A DNA stretch of 64,000 bases from Amaricoccus macauensis (GCF_014201905.1 NZ_JACHFM010000003.1:248001-312000), one strand, 5' to 3'; counted from the stretch's first letter, positions 52,036 through 61,055 are shown. Program-made: numbers and translations. The notes: a model not told the origin generated them from the sequence alone.

Positions 52036-52987
52036 AAGACCTCGGCGAAACCTGATCGAGGGAGGGAGGCTCGGTCTGCGCGCGGCTCCCGGCCGCGATC
52101 CGCCGCTCCCGGACGATTTCGAGGAACGCGCGCAGTTTCGGCGCGAGCGCGGCCCGTCTCGGGAAATAGACGAAGAGGCCCGGCTCCTCGATCGCCGTTT
52201 CCGGCAGGACCGGTACGAGACGTCCCGCGTCGAGGTCGGCCCGCACCAGAGGCTCGAAGACATAGGCTATACCGACTCCGGCGAGCGCGAAGTCGCGCGC
52301 CTGCAGCGGATCGGTCAGGATGGCCGATCCCCGGGTCTTTATCGCGGTATCGCGGCCCGCCTCCCGGATCTCCCATTCGTAGATGCCGCCGGACCGGATG
52401 AGGCGGAATCCGATGCAATTGTGCAGGGGCAAGGCGGCGGCGCCCTCCGGCATGCCGCGCCTCGTGACGTAGGCGGGCGAGGCGACCATCATCGCGCGAA
52501 AGCTCGGGGTCAGCGCCACCGCGATCATGTCCTGCGCCACCATGCCGCCCAGCCGGACGCCCGCATCGAAGCCGAGTTGGACGATGTCCGAGAGCCCGTC
52601 GTCGGCGACGATCTCCAGCGTCACGTCGGGATGCCGCGTCGCCATGTGGGCGGCGACCTCCGCCAGCGCCATCGGCACGGCGATCCGCGGGGCATTGATG
52701 CGCAGGTGGCCGCTCGCCTGTCCACGGACCGAGCGCACCCGGTCGAGCCCGTCGCTGACGTCCGCGAGCGCCGGGCCGATCGCCGCGACGAGCGTCCGCC
52801 CGGCCTCGGTCAGGGAAACGCTGCGGGTCGTGCGTGCGAAGAGCGGCTGGCCGAGCCGTTCCTCGACCTGGCGCACCGCGTGGCTGACCGCCGACGCCGA
52901 CATGCCGAGCGAGGCGGAGGCGGCCGCGAAGCCGCCGCGCTGCGCGACGGCGAGCACGACAGGCAGGTGTACCAGATCCCGCTCCAT
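52010..52987 (-). CDS. LysR family transcriptional regulator
   Basis: 325 aa from ATG 52987 (MERDLVHLPVVLAVAQRGGF). The N-terminal winged helix is typical (AASASLGMSASAVSHAVRQVE, ERLGQPLFARTTRSVSLTEAG), followed by the periplasmic-binding-protein-like effector domain. It is divergent from an SDR gene across a 119-base promoter with a 6-9-6 inverted repeat, suggesting it controls that gene. It overlaps the last codons of oxidoreductase 3 on the other strand. Confidence 0.92.
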   Translation of the reverse strand: MERDLVHLPVVLAVAQRGGFAAASASLGMSASAVSHAVRQVEERLGQPLFARTTRSVSLTEAGRTLVAAIGPALADVSDGLDRVRSVRGQASGHLRINAPRIAVPMALAEVAAHMATRHPDVTLEIVADDGLSDIVQLGFDAGVRLGGMVAQDMIAVALTPSFRAMMVASPAYVTRRGMPEGAAALPLHNCIGFRLIRSGGIYEWEIREAGRDTAIKTRGSAILTDPLQARDFALAGVGIAYVFEPLVRADLDAGRLVPVLPETAIEEPGLFVYFPRRAALAPKLRAFLEIVRERRIAAGSRAQTEPPSLDQVSPRSFRSAGDDR

Positions 52988-53010
52988 TGCTGAGCCAGAC
53001 TGCATAAAGC

Positions 53011-53031
53011 ATCAGGAAAAGACAGCCTGAT
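53011..53031. promoter_or_regulatory. candidate LysR binding site
   Basis: ATCAGG-N9-CCTGAT is a perfect inverted repeat that includes a T-N11-A arrangement. It lies between the divergent LysR and SDR genes. Confidence 0.5.
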
Positions 53032-53106
53032 CGTTGGATCCGGCGTCCGGTACGCTCCCGGCATCGGGCAGGGGCTCCCTGCCATTGCCGATGAGAGGAC
53101 CGCAGA

Positions 53107-53952
53107 ATGACCGTGAATGACACTCGTCCCGCGACCTGGTTCATCACCGGCGCGTCGTCCGGCCTCGGCCTGGCGCTCGCGCGCCACGCGCTCGGTCGGG
53201 GTTACAACGTCGTGGCGACTGCCCGCACCACGGCAGGGCTCGACGCGATGGCGGCGGAAGCGCCCGATCGCGTTCTGGTGCATCGCCTCGACGTGACCGC
53301 CGCGGGCGAGGCGACCGCCGCGGTCGCTGCGGCGCGCAGCCGGTTCGGCGGTATCGACGTGCTCGTCAACAATGCCGGCTACGGCATCGTCGGTGCGCTC
53401 GAGGAGACCCCGGACGAGGAGTTGCGCGCGCAGATGGAGACGAATTTCTTCGGCGCCTGGGCCGTGACGAAGGCGGCGCTGCCGCTCCTGCGCGCGCAGC
53501 GGGCCGGCGCGATCGTCAACGTCTCAAGCCTCGGCGGCGCGGTCTCCTTCGCGGGTTTCAGCGCCTATTCCGCGTCGAAGTTCGCGCTGGAGGGCATGTC
53601 GGAAGCCCTCGCCGCCGAGATGGCGCCGTTCGGCGTCAAGGTCCTGATCGTGGAGCCGGGCCAGATGCGCACGGCTTTTGCGACCGACGCGCTGCGCCAC
53701 ATGCCGGCCCTTCGGGCCTATGCGGACACGGTGGGCGAGACGCGGGCCTTCGCCAGGTCGATGAACGGCACGCAGCCCGGCGATCCCGCGAAGGTCGGTC
53801 CCGCCATTGACGCAGCCCTCGCCGCCGACCCGACGCCCCTGCGCCTTCAGGTGGGCGCCGACGCTCTCGAGATGGTGCGCGGCCATGCCGAGCAACTGCT
53901 GGCCGATCTCGCCGCATGGGAGACGACTGGCCGGTCGATCGCCTTCGAGTGA
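53107..53952 (+). CDS. SDR family oxidoreductase (LysR-linked)
   Basis: 281 aa. Motifs are WFITGASSGLGLALARHAL, VLVNNAGYGIVG, the catalytic Ser in NVSSLGG, and YSASK. The C-terminus, with an NADP-type classical SDR extension (PLRLQVGADALEMVRGHAEQ), matches the group often annotated as oxidoreductase/SDR with broad ketone activity. It is probably the main target of the divergent LysR regulator. It ends 18 bases before the convergent aldo/keto reductase fusion. Confidence 0.9.
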   Translation: MTVNDTRPATWFITGASSGLGLALARHALGRGYNVVATARTTAGLDAMAAEAPDRVLVHRLDVTAAGEATAAVAAARSRFGGIDVLVNNAGYGIVGALEETPDEELRAQMETNFFGAWAVTKAALPLLRAQRAGAIVNVSSLGGAVSFAGFSAYSASKFALEGMSEALAAEMAPFGVKVLIVEPGQMRTAFATDALRHMPALRAYADTVGETRAFARSMNGTQPGDPAKVGPAIDAALAADPTPLRLQVGADALEMVRGHAEQLLADLAAWETTGRSIAFE

Positions 53953-53969
53953 TCCGGAGCGCGTTGGGG

Positions 53970-55415
53970 TCACCGGGGCCGGACGACTGCCTCGGCTTCG
54001 ATCTCGACCTCGTAGGGGCCGACGAGGGCCGCGGAGACGAGGGTGTTGGCCGGGCGGATCTCGCTGAAGACGCGGCCGTGGGCGCGGGAGACCGGCTCCC
54101 ACGCCGCCGGGTCGCGGACGAAGATGCGGGTGCGGATCACGTCGTCGAGGCTGCCGCCGAGGGCCGAGATGGACGCCGCGATCTTGTCGAGGATGTAGGT
54201 CGTCTGGGCGCCCGCGTCGCCCGGTGCGACGACGCGGTCGCTGCCGTGGGTGGCGGTGGTGCCGGAGACCGCGATGCGCTCGCCGTCGCGGACTGCACGG
54301 GAGTAGCCGGCGAGGGGTTCCCACACACTGCCCGACGAGACCCGCAGGCGATCGGGGCGGCCGGGGACCGGCTCGGCCGTGTAGATCGACGGCATGGCGT
54401 CGAGGTGGTGGCTGAGATCACCCGAGGCGGTGAGGAAAGGCGGCCGGCGGTATTCGTCGCCGCAGTCGCCGGGGATCGGCGTCGTGGCGGCGAAGGCGGC
54501 ATCGAGGCGCGCGCGGTCCTCGTCGTCGAGATGCAGCGCAAAGGCGCGGGCATTGTCGGCGCGGTGCTCGCTCTCGGTCAGGCGGGCGCCGACGATGACG
54601 GCTGCCACGGCCGGGTGGTCGAGAACCCACCTTGTGGCGACGTTCGATATGGAGGCGCCGTGCTTGCGCGCGACCTCTCCGGCGGCGGTGAGGATGCCCT
54701 GGAACGCGTCCCAGCCGCCGGCGGTGTCGATGAACCGCTTGTACTTGGAGCGGCTCCAGTCGGCGATTTCCAGGGGCTCGGCGGCGCCGAGCCAGCGGTC
54801 GGCGAGGAACCCGCCCGAGAGTGTGCCATAGGCGAGAAGCCGGGTGCCGGTCCGGGCGCAGAGTTCAGCCAGCGGCCCGGCCGCCCGTCGGTCGACGAGG
54901 GAGAAGGAGACCTGATTGGTCGCGATCGGGATGCCGTCGGCCAGCGCCAGCGCGAGGTGCGCGGCGTCGAAGTTGGTGACCCCGAGAGCGCCGATCAGGC
55001 CCTCCTCGCGCAGGCGGGTCATCTCGTGCAGGGCGTCGAGCCACGCGGGGTGCTCGAAGCTCCACCAGTGGAATTGCAGCAGGTCGACACGCTCGGTGCC
55101 GAGGCGGCGGAGGCGCTCCTCGACCCCGGCGCGGACGACGCCGCGCGTCATCGGCCCGGGCTCGGGGCACCACTTGGTCATCACCGTGGCCTTGCGGCGA
55201 GCGAGGAGGCGGCCGGCGATGATCTCGGCGCTGCCGTAGTGGTCGGCCATGTCGAAGCTGTCGAAGCCGGCATCGGCGTAGGCGGCGAGGGCGTCGGCGC
55301 CGGCCTCGGGGTCGAGCGTGGTGCCGTCCTTCTCGATGTCGGCGACCTGCCACAGGCCGCAGATCATGCGCGCGATTTCCGGGCCGCCGGAGAGGGTGGT
55401 GCGTTCGGGGGTCAT
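53970..55415 (-). CDS. aldo/keto reductase fused to a RidA-like domain
   Basis: 481 aa from ATG 55415, overlapping the livM stop by 4 bases; the open frame beyond it belongs to livM in another register. Residues 1 to about 335 are an aldo/keto reductase with DMADHYG (Asp and Tyr), MTKWCPEP (Lys) and QFHWWSFEHP (His). From about residue 350 a RidA/YjgF-like domain follows, with SGTTATHGSDRVVAPGDAGA, YILDKIAASISALGGSLDDV and RTRIFVRDP. RidA proteins hydrolyse enamine/imine intermediates. One chain may thus reduce a carbonyl and clear an imine from the same substrate. Confidence 0.88.
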   Translation of the reverse strand: MTPERTTLSGGPEIARMICGLWQVADIEKDGTTLDPEAGADALAAYADAGFDSFDMADHYGSAEIIAGRLLARRKATVMTKWCPEPGPMTRGVVRAGVEERLRRLGTERVDLLQFHWWSFEHPAWLDALHEMTRLREEGLIGALGVTNFDAAHLALALADGIPIATNQVSFSLVDRRAAGPLAELCARTGTRLLAYGTLSGGFLADRWLGAAEPLEIADWSRSKYKRFIDTAGGWDAFQGILTAAGEVARKHGASISNVATRWVLDHPAVAAVIVGARLTESEHRADNARAFALHLDDEDRARLDAAFAATTPIPGDCGDEYRRPPFLTASGDLSHHLDAMPSIYTAEPVPGRPDRLRVSSGSVWEPLAGYSRAVRDGERIAVSGTTATHGSDRVVAPGDAGAQTTYILDKIAASISALGGSLDDVIRTRIFVRDPAAWEPVSRAHGRVFSEIRPANTLVSAALVGPYEVEIEAEAVVRPR

Positions 55416-56374
55416 GGCTTGGGCTTCGCTTTGGGCAGGTGGCGGGAAACCGTGCGCGTCTCGCCGAGGAGGCCGCGCGGGCGGATGAGGAGAATGGCGC
55501 AGAGGCCGACGCCGATCAGCACGATGCGCAGTGCCGCGGCGCGGGCCTGCTGGTCGGGTGGGAACAGGGCGGCGATGGCAGGGGCGGAAAAGGCCCAGAG
55601 GCCCCAGACCACGATCGCGCCGAGGATGGCGCCCCGGTTGTTGCCGGACCCGCCGGCGATCAGCATGGCCCAGACCTGAAAGGTCAGCATGGGCTGGTAG
55701 TTCTCCGGCGCGATGAAGCCGATGAAATGCCCCTGTGCCGCGCCCGCCAGCCCCATGATCGCGCCGCCGATGGCGAACGCCTGCAGGCGGAAGCGGTCGG
55801 CGTTCTTGCCGAGGGCGCGGGCGGCGGTCTCGTCTTCGCGGATGGCGCGCAGGACACGACCCCAGGGCGAGCGAAGCAGGCGCTCGAGCCCGAGGTAGAG
55901 TGCTGCGACCACGGCGAGGAGGAGCGCGAGGTTCAGGGCCGCGAAGAGCGCCGGGTTGGTGGCGGTCGCCGCAAAGGGGCGGGGGATGAAGCCGATGCCG
56001 AAGGGGCCGCCGGTCAGGCCCTGCAGGTTCAGGAGGCAGAGCTGGACCATGACCGCGACGCCGAAGGTCGCGATGGCGAGATAGTCGGCGCGCAGCCGCA
56101 CGGTGAGGGCGCCCACGAGGAACGACGCGATGCCTGCCGCGAGGGCGGCACCGATCCAGCCGGCGACGATCGGCAGGCCGAAGCCGCCGAGCCGGTCCGG
56201 GGTGTCGGGGGTCGTCAGCAGCGCCGAGGCATAGGCGCCGATGGCGACGAAGCCGGCGACGCCAACGTTGAAGAGGCCGGTCTGGCCCCACTGCACGTTC
56301 AGCCCGAGACAGATGATGGCGTAGGTGAGCGCCATGGACAGGAAGAACGCGCCGTAGCCGAAGAGGTCGATCAT
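55412..56374 (-). CDS. livM: branched-chain amino acid-type ABC transporter permease LivM
   Basis: 320 aa from ATG 56374, overlapping the livH stop by 4 bases. It has about eight to nine membrane helices and the LivM signature NVQWGQTGLFNVGVAGFVAI plus the EAA-like loop RVLRAIREDETAARALGKNA. It forms the channel with LivH. The substrate is set by the binding protein at 61056 and need not be a branched-chain amino acid. Confidence 0.9.
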   Translation of the reverse strand: MIDLFGYGAFFLSMALTYAIICLGLNVQWGQTGLFNVGVAGFVAIGAYASALLTTPDTPDRLGGFGLPIVAGWIGAALAAGIASFLVGALTVRLRADYLAIATFGVAVMVQLCLLNLQGLTGGPFGIGFIPRPFAATATNPALFAALNLALLLAVVAALYLGLERLLRSPWGRVLRAIREDETAARALGKNADRFRLQAFAIGGAIMGLAGAAQGHFIGFIAPENYQPMLTFQVWAMLIAGGSGNNRGAILGAIVVWGLWAFSAPAIAALFPPDQQARAAALRIVLIGVGLCAILLIRPRGLLGETRTVSRHLPKAKPKP

Positions 56375-57285
56375 CCGTCGCTCCTGCCGAACAGGCCCTG
56401 CGGGCGAAGGAGGAGGATCGCGACGAGGATCACGAAGGCGACGGCGGCGCGCCATTGCGCGCCGACCACGGCAACTGTCGCTGCCTCGCCGACGCCGACG
56501 ATGAGCCCCGCGAGCATTGCGCCCGGCACGCTGCCGATCCCCCCGAGGATGGCGGCGGCAAAGAGCGGCAGCAGGAGATCGAGACCCATCTGCGGGCGGA
56601 TCTGGATGAGGAGCCCGGCCATGACCCCCGCCATGCAGGCGAGAACGGCGCCGAGCGCCCAGACGGTGCGCACCACCCGGCGCACGTCGACCCCGGCGAC
56701 GCCGGCAAGACCGGGGTTCTCGGCCACGGCGCGCATCTCGCGGCCGATCGCCGTGCGGGTGAGGAGCAGGTGGACGAGAATGACGAGAACGAGCGCGACG
56801 GCGAGGGACAGGAGCTGATCCGGCGTGGCGCGCATGCCCGCAAAGCGAACGGCGATCTGAAGCTCGCCGGTATAGTAGAAGGGTTTCGAGGTGAAGGTGA
56901 ACTCGAGGAGGCTGCGCAGGGTGAGCGCGGCGCCGAAGCTCGCCATGACGAGGATGATGACCGAGCTGCCGCGACGGCGGAGGGGGCCGAAGAGCAGCGC
57001 GTCGACGAGAAGGGCGAGGCCTGCGGTCAGCGCGGTCGCGGCGAGGGCAGCGAGAGGCAGCGACCAGCCGAAGGAGAAGGGGCCGATGGGAGCCGCAAGC
57101 GCACCGCCGGCAAGCGAGCCGAGGGCCCCGGAAAGCGCGAGGGCGAAGTAGGCGCCCCAGGCGAGATAATCGCCATGGGCGAAGTTCGCGAAGCGCAGGA
57201 TCGAATAGGTCAGGGTGACGCCGATGGCGCCGAGCCCGATCATCGACCCGGCGATCAGGCCATCGACGAGGATCTGAGGGCTCAT
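56371..57285 (-). CDS. livH: branched-chain amino acid-type ABC transporter permease LivH
   Basis: 304 aa, strongly hydrophobic. It begins ILVDGLIAGSMIGLGAIGVT with YSILRFANFAHGDYLAWGAY, and the cytoplasmic loop is GREMRAVAENPGLAGVAGVD, which contacts the ATPases. Start and stop both sit in 4-base overlaps with livF and livM, so the operon is tightly coupled. Confidence 0.92.
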   Translation of the reverse strand: MSPQILVDGLIAGSMIGLGAIGVTLTYSILRFANFAHGDYLAWGAYFALALSGALGSLAGGALAAPIGPFSFGWSLPLAALAATALTAGLALLVDALLFGPLRRRGSSVIILVMASFGAALTLRSLLEFTFTSKPFYYTGELQIAVRFAGMRATPDQLLSLAVALVLVILVHLLLTRTAIGREMRAVAENPGLAGVAGVDVRRVVRTVWALGAVLACMAGVMAGLLIQIRPQMGLDLLLPLFAAAILGGIGSVPGAMLAGLIVGVGEAATVAVVGAQWRAAVAFVILVAILLLRPQGLFGRSDG

Positions 57286-58034
57286 GCGGCGGGCTCCGGC
57301 TCCCGGCGGGCGCCGAGGTAGAGTTCGGCGACGATGGGGTCGTCCGCGAGGGTGGCCGCTGGCCCCTCGTGGGCGATGCGGCCCTCGACGAGGATGGCGG
57401 CCCGCCCCGAACGGCTGGCGGCGGTGGCGAGGGCGGCGCGGACGTTCTGCTCCACGAGGATGGTGGTGACTCCCGTAGCGTTGATCGCGGCAAGGCGCGC
57501 GAAGACCTCGGTGACGACCTTGGGTGAGAGGCCGGCGGACGGCTCGTCGAGAATGAGGACGCGCGGCTCGACGACGAGGGCGCGGGCGACGGCGAGCATC
57601 TGCCGCTGGCCCCCGGACAGGGCGCCGGCGCGGGTCCGGGGCCGCGCGGCGAGATCGGGGAACATGGCGTAAAGTGCCGCGATCCGCCCGGCCCGGCCGG
57701 GTCGCGGCAGGACCTGAGCGGCGAGGCGGAGGTTGTCCTCGATCGAGAGCGTCGTGAAGACGTTCTCGGTCTGGGGGACGAAAGCGAGGCCGTGGCGCAC
57801 CTTCTCGTGAATGGGCGAGGTGCTGATCTCGGCGCCGTCGAGGGTGACCGAACCGGCATGGATCGAGACGAGTCCGGTGATCGCCTTGACGAGCGTGGAC
57901 TTGCCCGCGCCGTTTGGCCCGAGCAGCACGAGGAAGTCGCCGCGAGCGACGGCGAGGTCCACGCCGCGGACGATCGGAAGGTCCGGCTCATAGCCGGCCA
58001 CGAGTCCGCGGGTGGCAAGAACGGCGTCGGTCAT
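57282..58034 (-). CDS. livF: branched-chain amino acid-type ABC transporter ATP-binding protein LivF
   Basis: 250 aa. Walker A is LLGPNGAGKSTLVKAI, the signature LSGGQRQMLAVARAL, and Walker B LILDEPSAGLSP. The short length and the phrase FVPQTENVFTTLSIEDNL are typical of LivF. It powers uptake together with LivG. It overlaps livG and livH by 4 bases each. Confidence 0.93.
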   Translation of the reverse strand: MTDAVLATRGLVAGYEPDLPIVRGVDLAVARGDFLVLLGPNGAGKSTLVKAITGLVSIHAGSVTLDGAEISTSPIHEKVRHGLAFVPQTENVFTTLSIEDNLRLAAQVLPRPGRAGRIAALYAMFPDLAARPRTRAGALSGGQRQMLAVARALVVEPRVLILDEPSAGLSPKVVTEVFARLAAINATGVTTILVEQNVRAALATAASRSGRAAILVEGRIAHEGPAATLADDPIVAELYLGARREPEPAA

Positions 58035-58798
58035 GCGCCGTCACCGAGATAGGCGGCGATGACGGCGGGGTCGCGGGCGACGTCGGCGGGGTTGCCCTCA
58101 GCCAGGCGGCGCCCCGCGGCCATGACGACCACCCGGGAACAGAGACGGGCGACCATGTCCATGTTGTGCTCGATGAGGAGGACGGTGCGCCCTTCCGCGT
58201 TCAGGGTACGGATACGGTCGATGACCAGCTCCAGGAGAGTGGGGTTCACCCCGGCCGCGGGCTCGTCGAGGAGGATCGCCTTCGGGTCTGCCATGAGGAC
58301 GCGGGCGAGTTCGAGGAGCTTGCGCTGGCCACCCGAGAGGACGCGCGCGGGCTCGTCCTCGAGGCGGGAGAGCGTGACGAAGTCGAGGAGCCCGCGGGCG
58401 CGGTCAAGCGCGGCGCGCTCCTCGGCGGCCACCCGGCCCGGGCGCAGGAAGTTGGCGAGGGGCCGCTCGCCGCTCTGGGACGGAGCACCGGTCAGGACGT
58501 TCTCGAGGACGGTCATTTCCGCGAACGGGCGCGGGATCTGGAAGGTGCGCCCGACTCCGCGGGCGATGCGTCGCTCCGGCGCCTCGCGCGTCACGTCTGT
58601 GCCCGCGATGCGGACGGTACCGGCGGTGGCGCGCACGGTGCCCGCAAGCAGGTTGAAGAGCGTGGTCTTGCCGGCGCCATTCGGGCCGATGAGCCCGACC
58701 ATTTCGCCCGGCGCGAGGGCGAGGGACATGCCATCGACCGCGCGCGCGCCGCCAAACGTGCGCACCAGTCCGTCCGCCTCGATGATGGCCTGTCCCAA
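58031..58798 (-). CDS. livG: branched-chain amino acid-type ABC transporter ATP-binding protein LivG
   Basis: 255 aa. Walker A is LIGPNGAGKTTLFNLLAG, the LivG-specific segment is RRIARGVGRTFQIPRPFAEM, the signature is LSGGQRKLLELARVL and Walker B AILLDEPAAGVNP. It is the first gene of the leftward operon livG-livF-livH-livM-aldo/keto reductase, divergent from a GntR-family regulator. Confidence 0.93.
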   Translation of the reverse strand: MGQAIIEADGLVRTFGGARAVDGMSLALAPGEMVGLIGPNGAGKTTLFNLLAGTVRATAGTVRIAGTDVTREAPERRIARGVGRTFQIPRPFAEMTVLENVLTGAPSQSGERPLANFLRPGRVAAEERAALDRARGLLDFVTLSRLEDEPARVLSGGQRKLLELARVLMADPKAILLDEPAAGVNPTLLELVIDRIRTLNAEGRTVLLIEHNMDMVARLCSRVVVMAAGRRLAEGNPADVARDPAVIAAYLGDGA

Positions 58799-58818
58799 CC
58801 CAGCCCGCCCCCAGTTTG

Positions 58819-58831
58819 TGATCAGTGATCA
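58819..58831. promoter_or_regulatory. candidate GntR/FCD operator between livG and its regulator
   Basis: TGATCA-G-TGATCA, a palindrome flanked by TTTG and AAAG, sits 20 bases upstream of the livG start and 64 bases before the regulator start. Confidence 0.55.
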
Positions 58832-58895
58832 AAGTGTTTGACCGAGCGGAGTCGCGCAAGTAGCTTTTTTCATCGGAGCGGCGCGGGGAGGCACT

Positions 58896-59621
58896 TTGTT
58901 GCAGGTGGACTCGGTCAGAGGGCGTGACGCCGTGACGCCGGTGGGGCGGGAAACCGTCAACGCCCGGGTCTTCGCGGAGCTGCGCAAGTCGCTGATCCAC
59001 GGCCTCTTCGAGGCGGGAGAGGTGCTGCGCATCGTCGATCTCGCCGACGCGATGCAGACGAGCACCATGCCGGTGCGCGAGGCACTGGCGCGGCTCGTCT
59101 CGGCGCAGGCGCTGGAGGCGCTTCCCAGCCGGTCGGTTCGCGTGCCGCTGATCACCCGCGAGCGGCTTGACGACCTCGCGCGGGCGCGCTGCCTCGTGGA
59201 GGGCGAGCTGACGAACCTTGCGCTGCCGCGGCTCGACGAGGCGGACTTTGCGGCCCTGCGCGCGCTGACCATCGATTGCGAGGCGGCATTCGCCGGGACG
59301 GCGCCGGACAGGGCGCAGGCGACGTCAAAGCTGAACCACGCCTTCCATTTCCGCATCTACCAGGCGGCGGGCTCGGCGGTGCTGATCCCCGTCGTGGAAA
59401 GCCTGTGGCTGCAGTCGGGGCCATACGTGCGGGCGGCGGCGCGGATCCACGAGGAGGAAGGCCACCGGCTCGCGGTCCACCACCATTGGAAACTGATCGA
59501 GGCGCTGGAGCACCGCGACCCGGCGGGGGCGGTGGCGGCGTTGACCGCCGACATCACCAACTCCTTCGACCTGATCCGCCGGCGGCTGGCGACGGCGGCT
59601 CGCGACGGAGGCGGTCGATGA
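58896..59621 (+). CDS. GntR family regulator with FCD domain
   Basis: 241 aa, TTG start with GGGGAGG five bases upstream. The winged helix is at ETVNARVFAELRKSLIHGLF, GEVLRIVDLADAMQTSTMPV and REALARLVSAQALE. The FCD effector domain follows with the metal-binding His pattern LNHAFHFRIYQAAG and HHHWKLIEALEHRD. FCD regulators respond to small carboxylates. Its stop overlaps the next ATG, and the liv operon lies divergently. Confidence 0.9.
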   Translation: MLQVDSVRGRDAVTPVGRETVNARVFAELRKSLIHGLFEAGEVLRIVDLADAMQTSTMPVREALARLVSAQALEALPSRSVRVPLITRERLDDLARARCLVEGELTNLALPRLDEADFAALRALTIDCEAAFAGTAPDRAQATSKLNHAFHFRIYQAAGSAVLIPVVESLWLQSGPYVRAAARIHEEEGHRLAVHHHWKLIEALEHRDPAGAVAALTADITNSFDLIRRRLATAARDGGGR

Positions 59622-59959
59622 CTGACGATGGATTCGAGCTCTGGGACCTGCGCATCGAGGTCGTGGCGCCAGAGGGCGGCGCGATCTACTGCGGGGCGAA
59701 GCCGGGCGACTGGTTCGAGCTGCGCGGCGAGATGCTGTTCCTGCCGCCGGGGCAGGGGATCTCGATCTACTCCCTTGCCTCGGTGCTGCCGCTCCTCGCG
59801 GCGAAACAGCGCCCGTGCGATGCCAACGACTGGATGACCACCGACGCCGAGATCGCATGCCCGGACCCGAACTGCTCGACGCGCCTCCGTGTCACCCGGA
59901 CTGGCCGCCGCCGGTTCAGCCACGCGGCGACCACTGCCGTACCCCTTCCGAAAGACTGA
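59618..59959 (+). CDS. TIGR04076 family protein
   Basis: 113 aa, starting in an ATGA overlap with the regulator. It begins FELWDLRIEVVAPEGGAIYC, then GDWFELRGEMLFLPPGQGIS, and ACPDPNCSTRLRV near the end, as in TIGR04076 (a small cysteine-containing family of unknown function). A Cys at residue 25 and others at about 66 and 80-85 could bind metal. Its fixed place between a catabolic regulator and an aldo/keto reductase suggests an accessory enzyme or chaperone. Confidence 0.8.
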   Translation: MTDDGFELWDLRIEVVAPEGGAIYCGAKPGDWFELRGEMLFLPPGQGISIYSLASVLPLLAAKQRPCDANDWMTTDAEIACPDPNCSTRLRVTRTGRRRFSHAATTAVPLPKD

Positions 59960-59964
59960 CCCCC

Positions 59965-61014
59965 ATGCAACGCATCGCCCTTGCGCCCGGATACGAGATC
60001 AGCCGCGTCATCCGCGGCGGCTGGCAGATGGCCGGTGGCCACGGCGCCATCGACCACACGACCGCGATTGCGGACATGATCGCCTTTGCCGACGCGGGGA
60101 TCACCACCTTCGACTGCGCCGACATCTACACCGGGGTCGAGGAACTCATCGGTGCCTTCCGGCAGGCCTACGCCAGCCAGCGGGGCACGGAGGCGCTGGC
60201 GCGGATCCGGGTGCATACCAAATACGTGCCGGACCTCGACCTTCTGCCGACCCTCTCGCGGGTGGACGTGGAGCGCGTCATCGACCGGTCGCTGCTGCGG
60301 CTCGGGACCGACCGGCTTGACCTCGTGCAGTTCCACTGGTGGGACTACGCGGTGCCCGGGGCGCTCCAGGCCGCGCACTGGCTCGACGAGCTGCGGCGCG
60401 CGGGCAAGATCGTCCACGTGGGGGGAACGAACTTCGACACGGAGCATCTCGGGGAGATCGTCGATTCCGGCGTGCCGCTCCTCTCGATGCAGGTGCAGTA
60501 TTCGCTCCTCGACCGCCGGCCGGAGACGGCGATGACGGCGGCTGCGGCGCTCCGCGGCGTCTCGCTCCTCTGCTACGGAACGGTGGCGGGCGGCTTTCTC
60601 GGTGACCGCTGGCTCGGGGCCGCGGACCCCGGGCAGGACGTCGAGAACCGCTCGCTCACCAAGTACAAGCTCATCATCGACGACCTCGGCGGCTGGGATC
60701 TGTTCCAGGGCCTGCTCGCCGCCCTGCGCCGGGTGGCCGACCGCCACGGCAGCGATATCGCGACGGTCGCAAGCGCCGCCGTGCTGGCACGGCCGGGGGT
60801 CGCCGCGGTCATCGTCGGGGCGCGCAACCGTTCGCACCTCGGAGCCAACATCGCGGTCTCGGACCTCGCCCTCGGCGCCCCCGACCTCGCAGAGATCGAG
60901 GCGGCGCTCTCGGGCGCCTGGGCGCTCGACGGCGACGTTTACACGCTCGAGCGCGACCGCGCCGGACGGCACGGATCGATCATGAAATACAACCTCAGCC
61001 GTGGCGCCGCCTGA
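59965..61014 (+). CDS. aldo/keto reductase
   Basis: 349 aa from ATG 59965, 5 bases after the TIGR04076 stop. The catalytic tetrad is visible in TTFDCADIYTGVEELIG (Asp, Tyr), RVHTKYVPDLD (Lys) and LVQFHWWDYAVPG (His). It resembles the reductase half of the fusion at 53970 over most of its length, including LGDRWLGAADP versus LADRWLGAAEP, so the two are paralogs on opposite sides of one locus. It lacks the RidA domain. Confidence 0.9.
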   Translation: MQRIALAPGYEISRVIRGGWQMAGGHGAIDHTTAIADMIAFADAGITTFDCADIYTGVEELIGAFRQAYASQRGTEALARIRVHTKYVPDLDLLPTLSRVDVERVIDRSLLRLGTDRLDLVQFHWWDYAVPGALQAAHWLDELRRAGKIVHVGGTNFDTEHLGEIVDSGVPLLSMQVQYSLLDRRPETAMTAAAALRGVSLLCYGTVAGGFLGDRWLGAADPGQDVENRSLTKYKLIIDDLGGWDLFQGLLAALRRVADRHGSDIATVASAAVLARPGVAAVIVGARNRSHLGANIAVSDLALGAPDLAEIEAALSGAWALDGDVYTLERDRAGRHGSIMKYNLSRGAA

Positions 61015-61055
61015 CGACGTCCGGCCAACGACAGATCAACAGGGAAAAGCACCAG

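Noticed and set aside
53916-55679. 587-codon + strand frame over the reductase fusion
   Set aside because: It is a composition shadow of the minus-strand fusion gene and livM, whose motifs and 4-bp overlaps are unmistakable.
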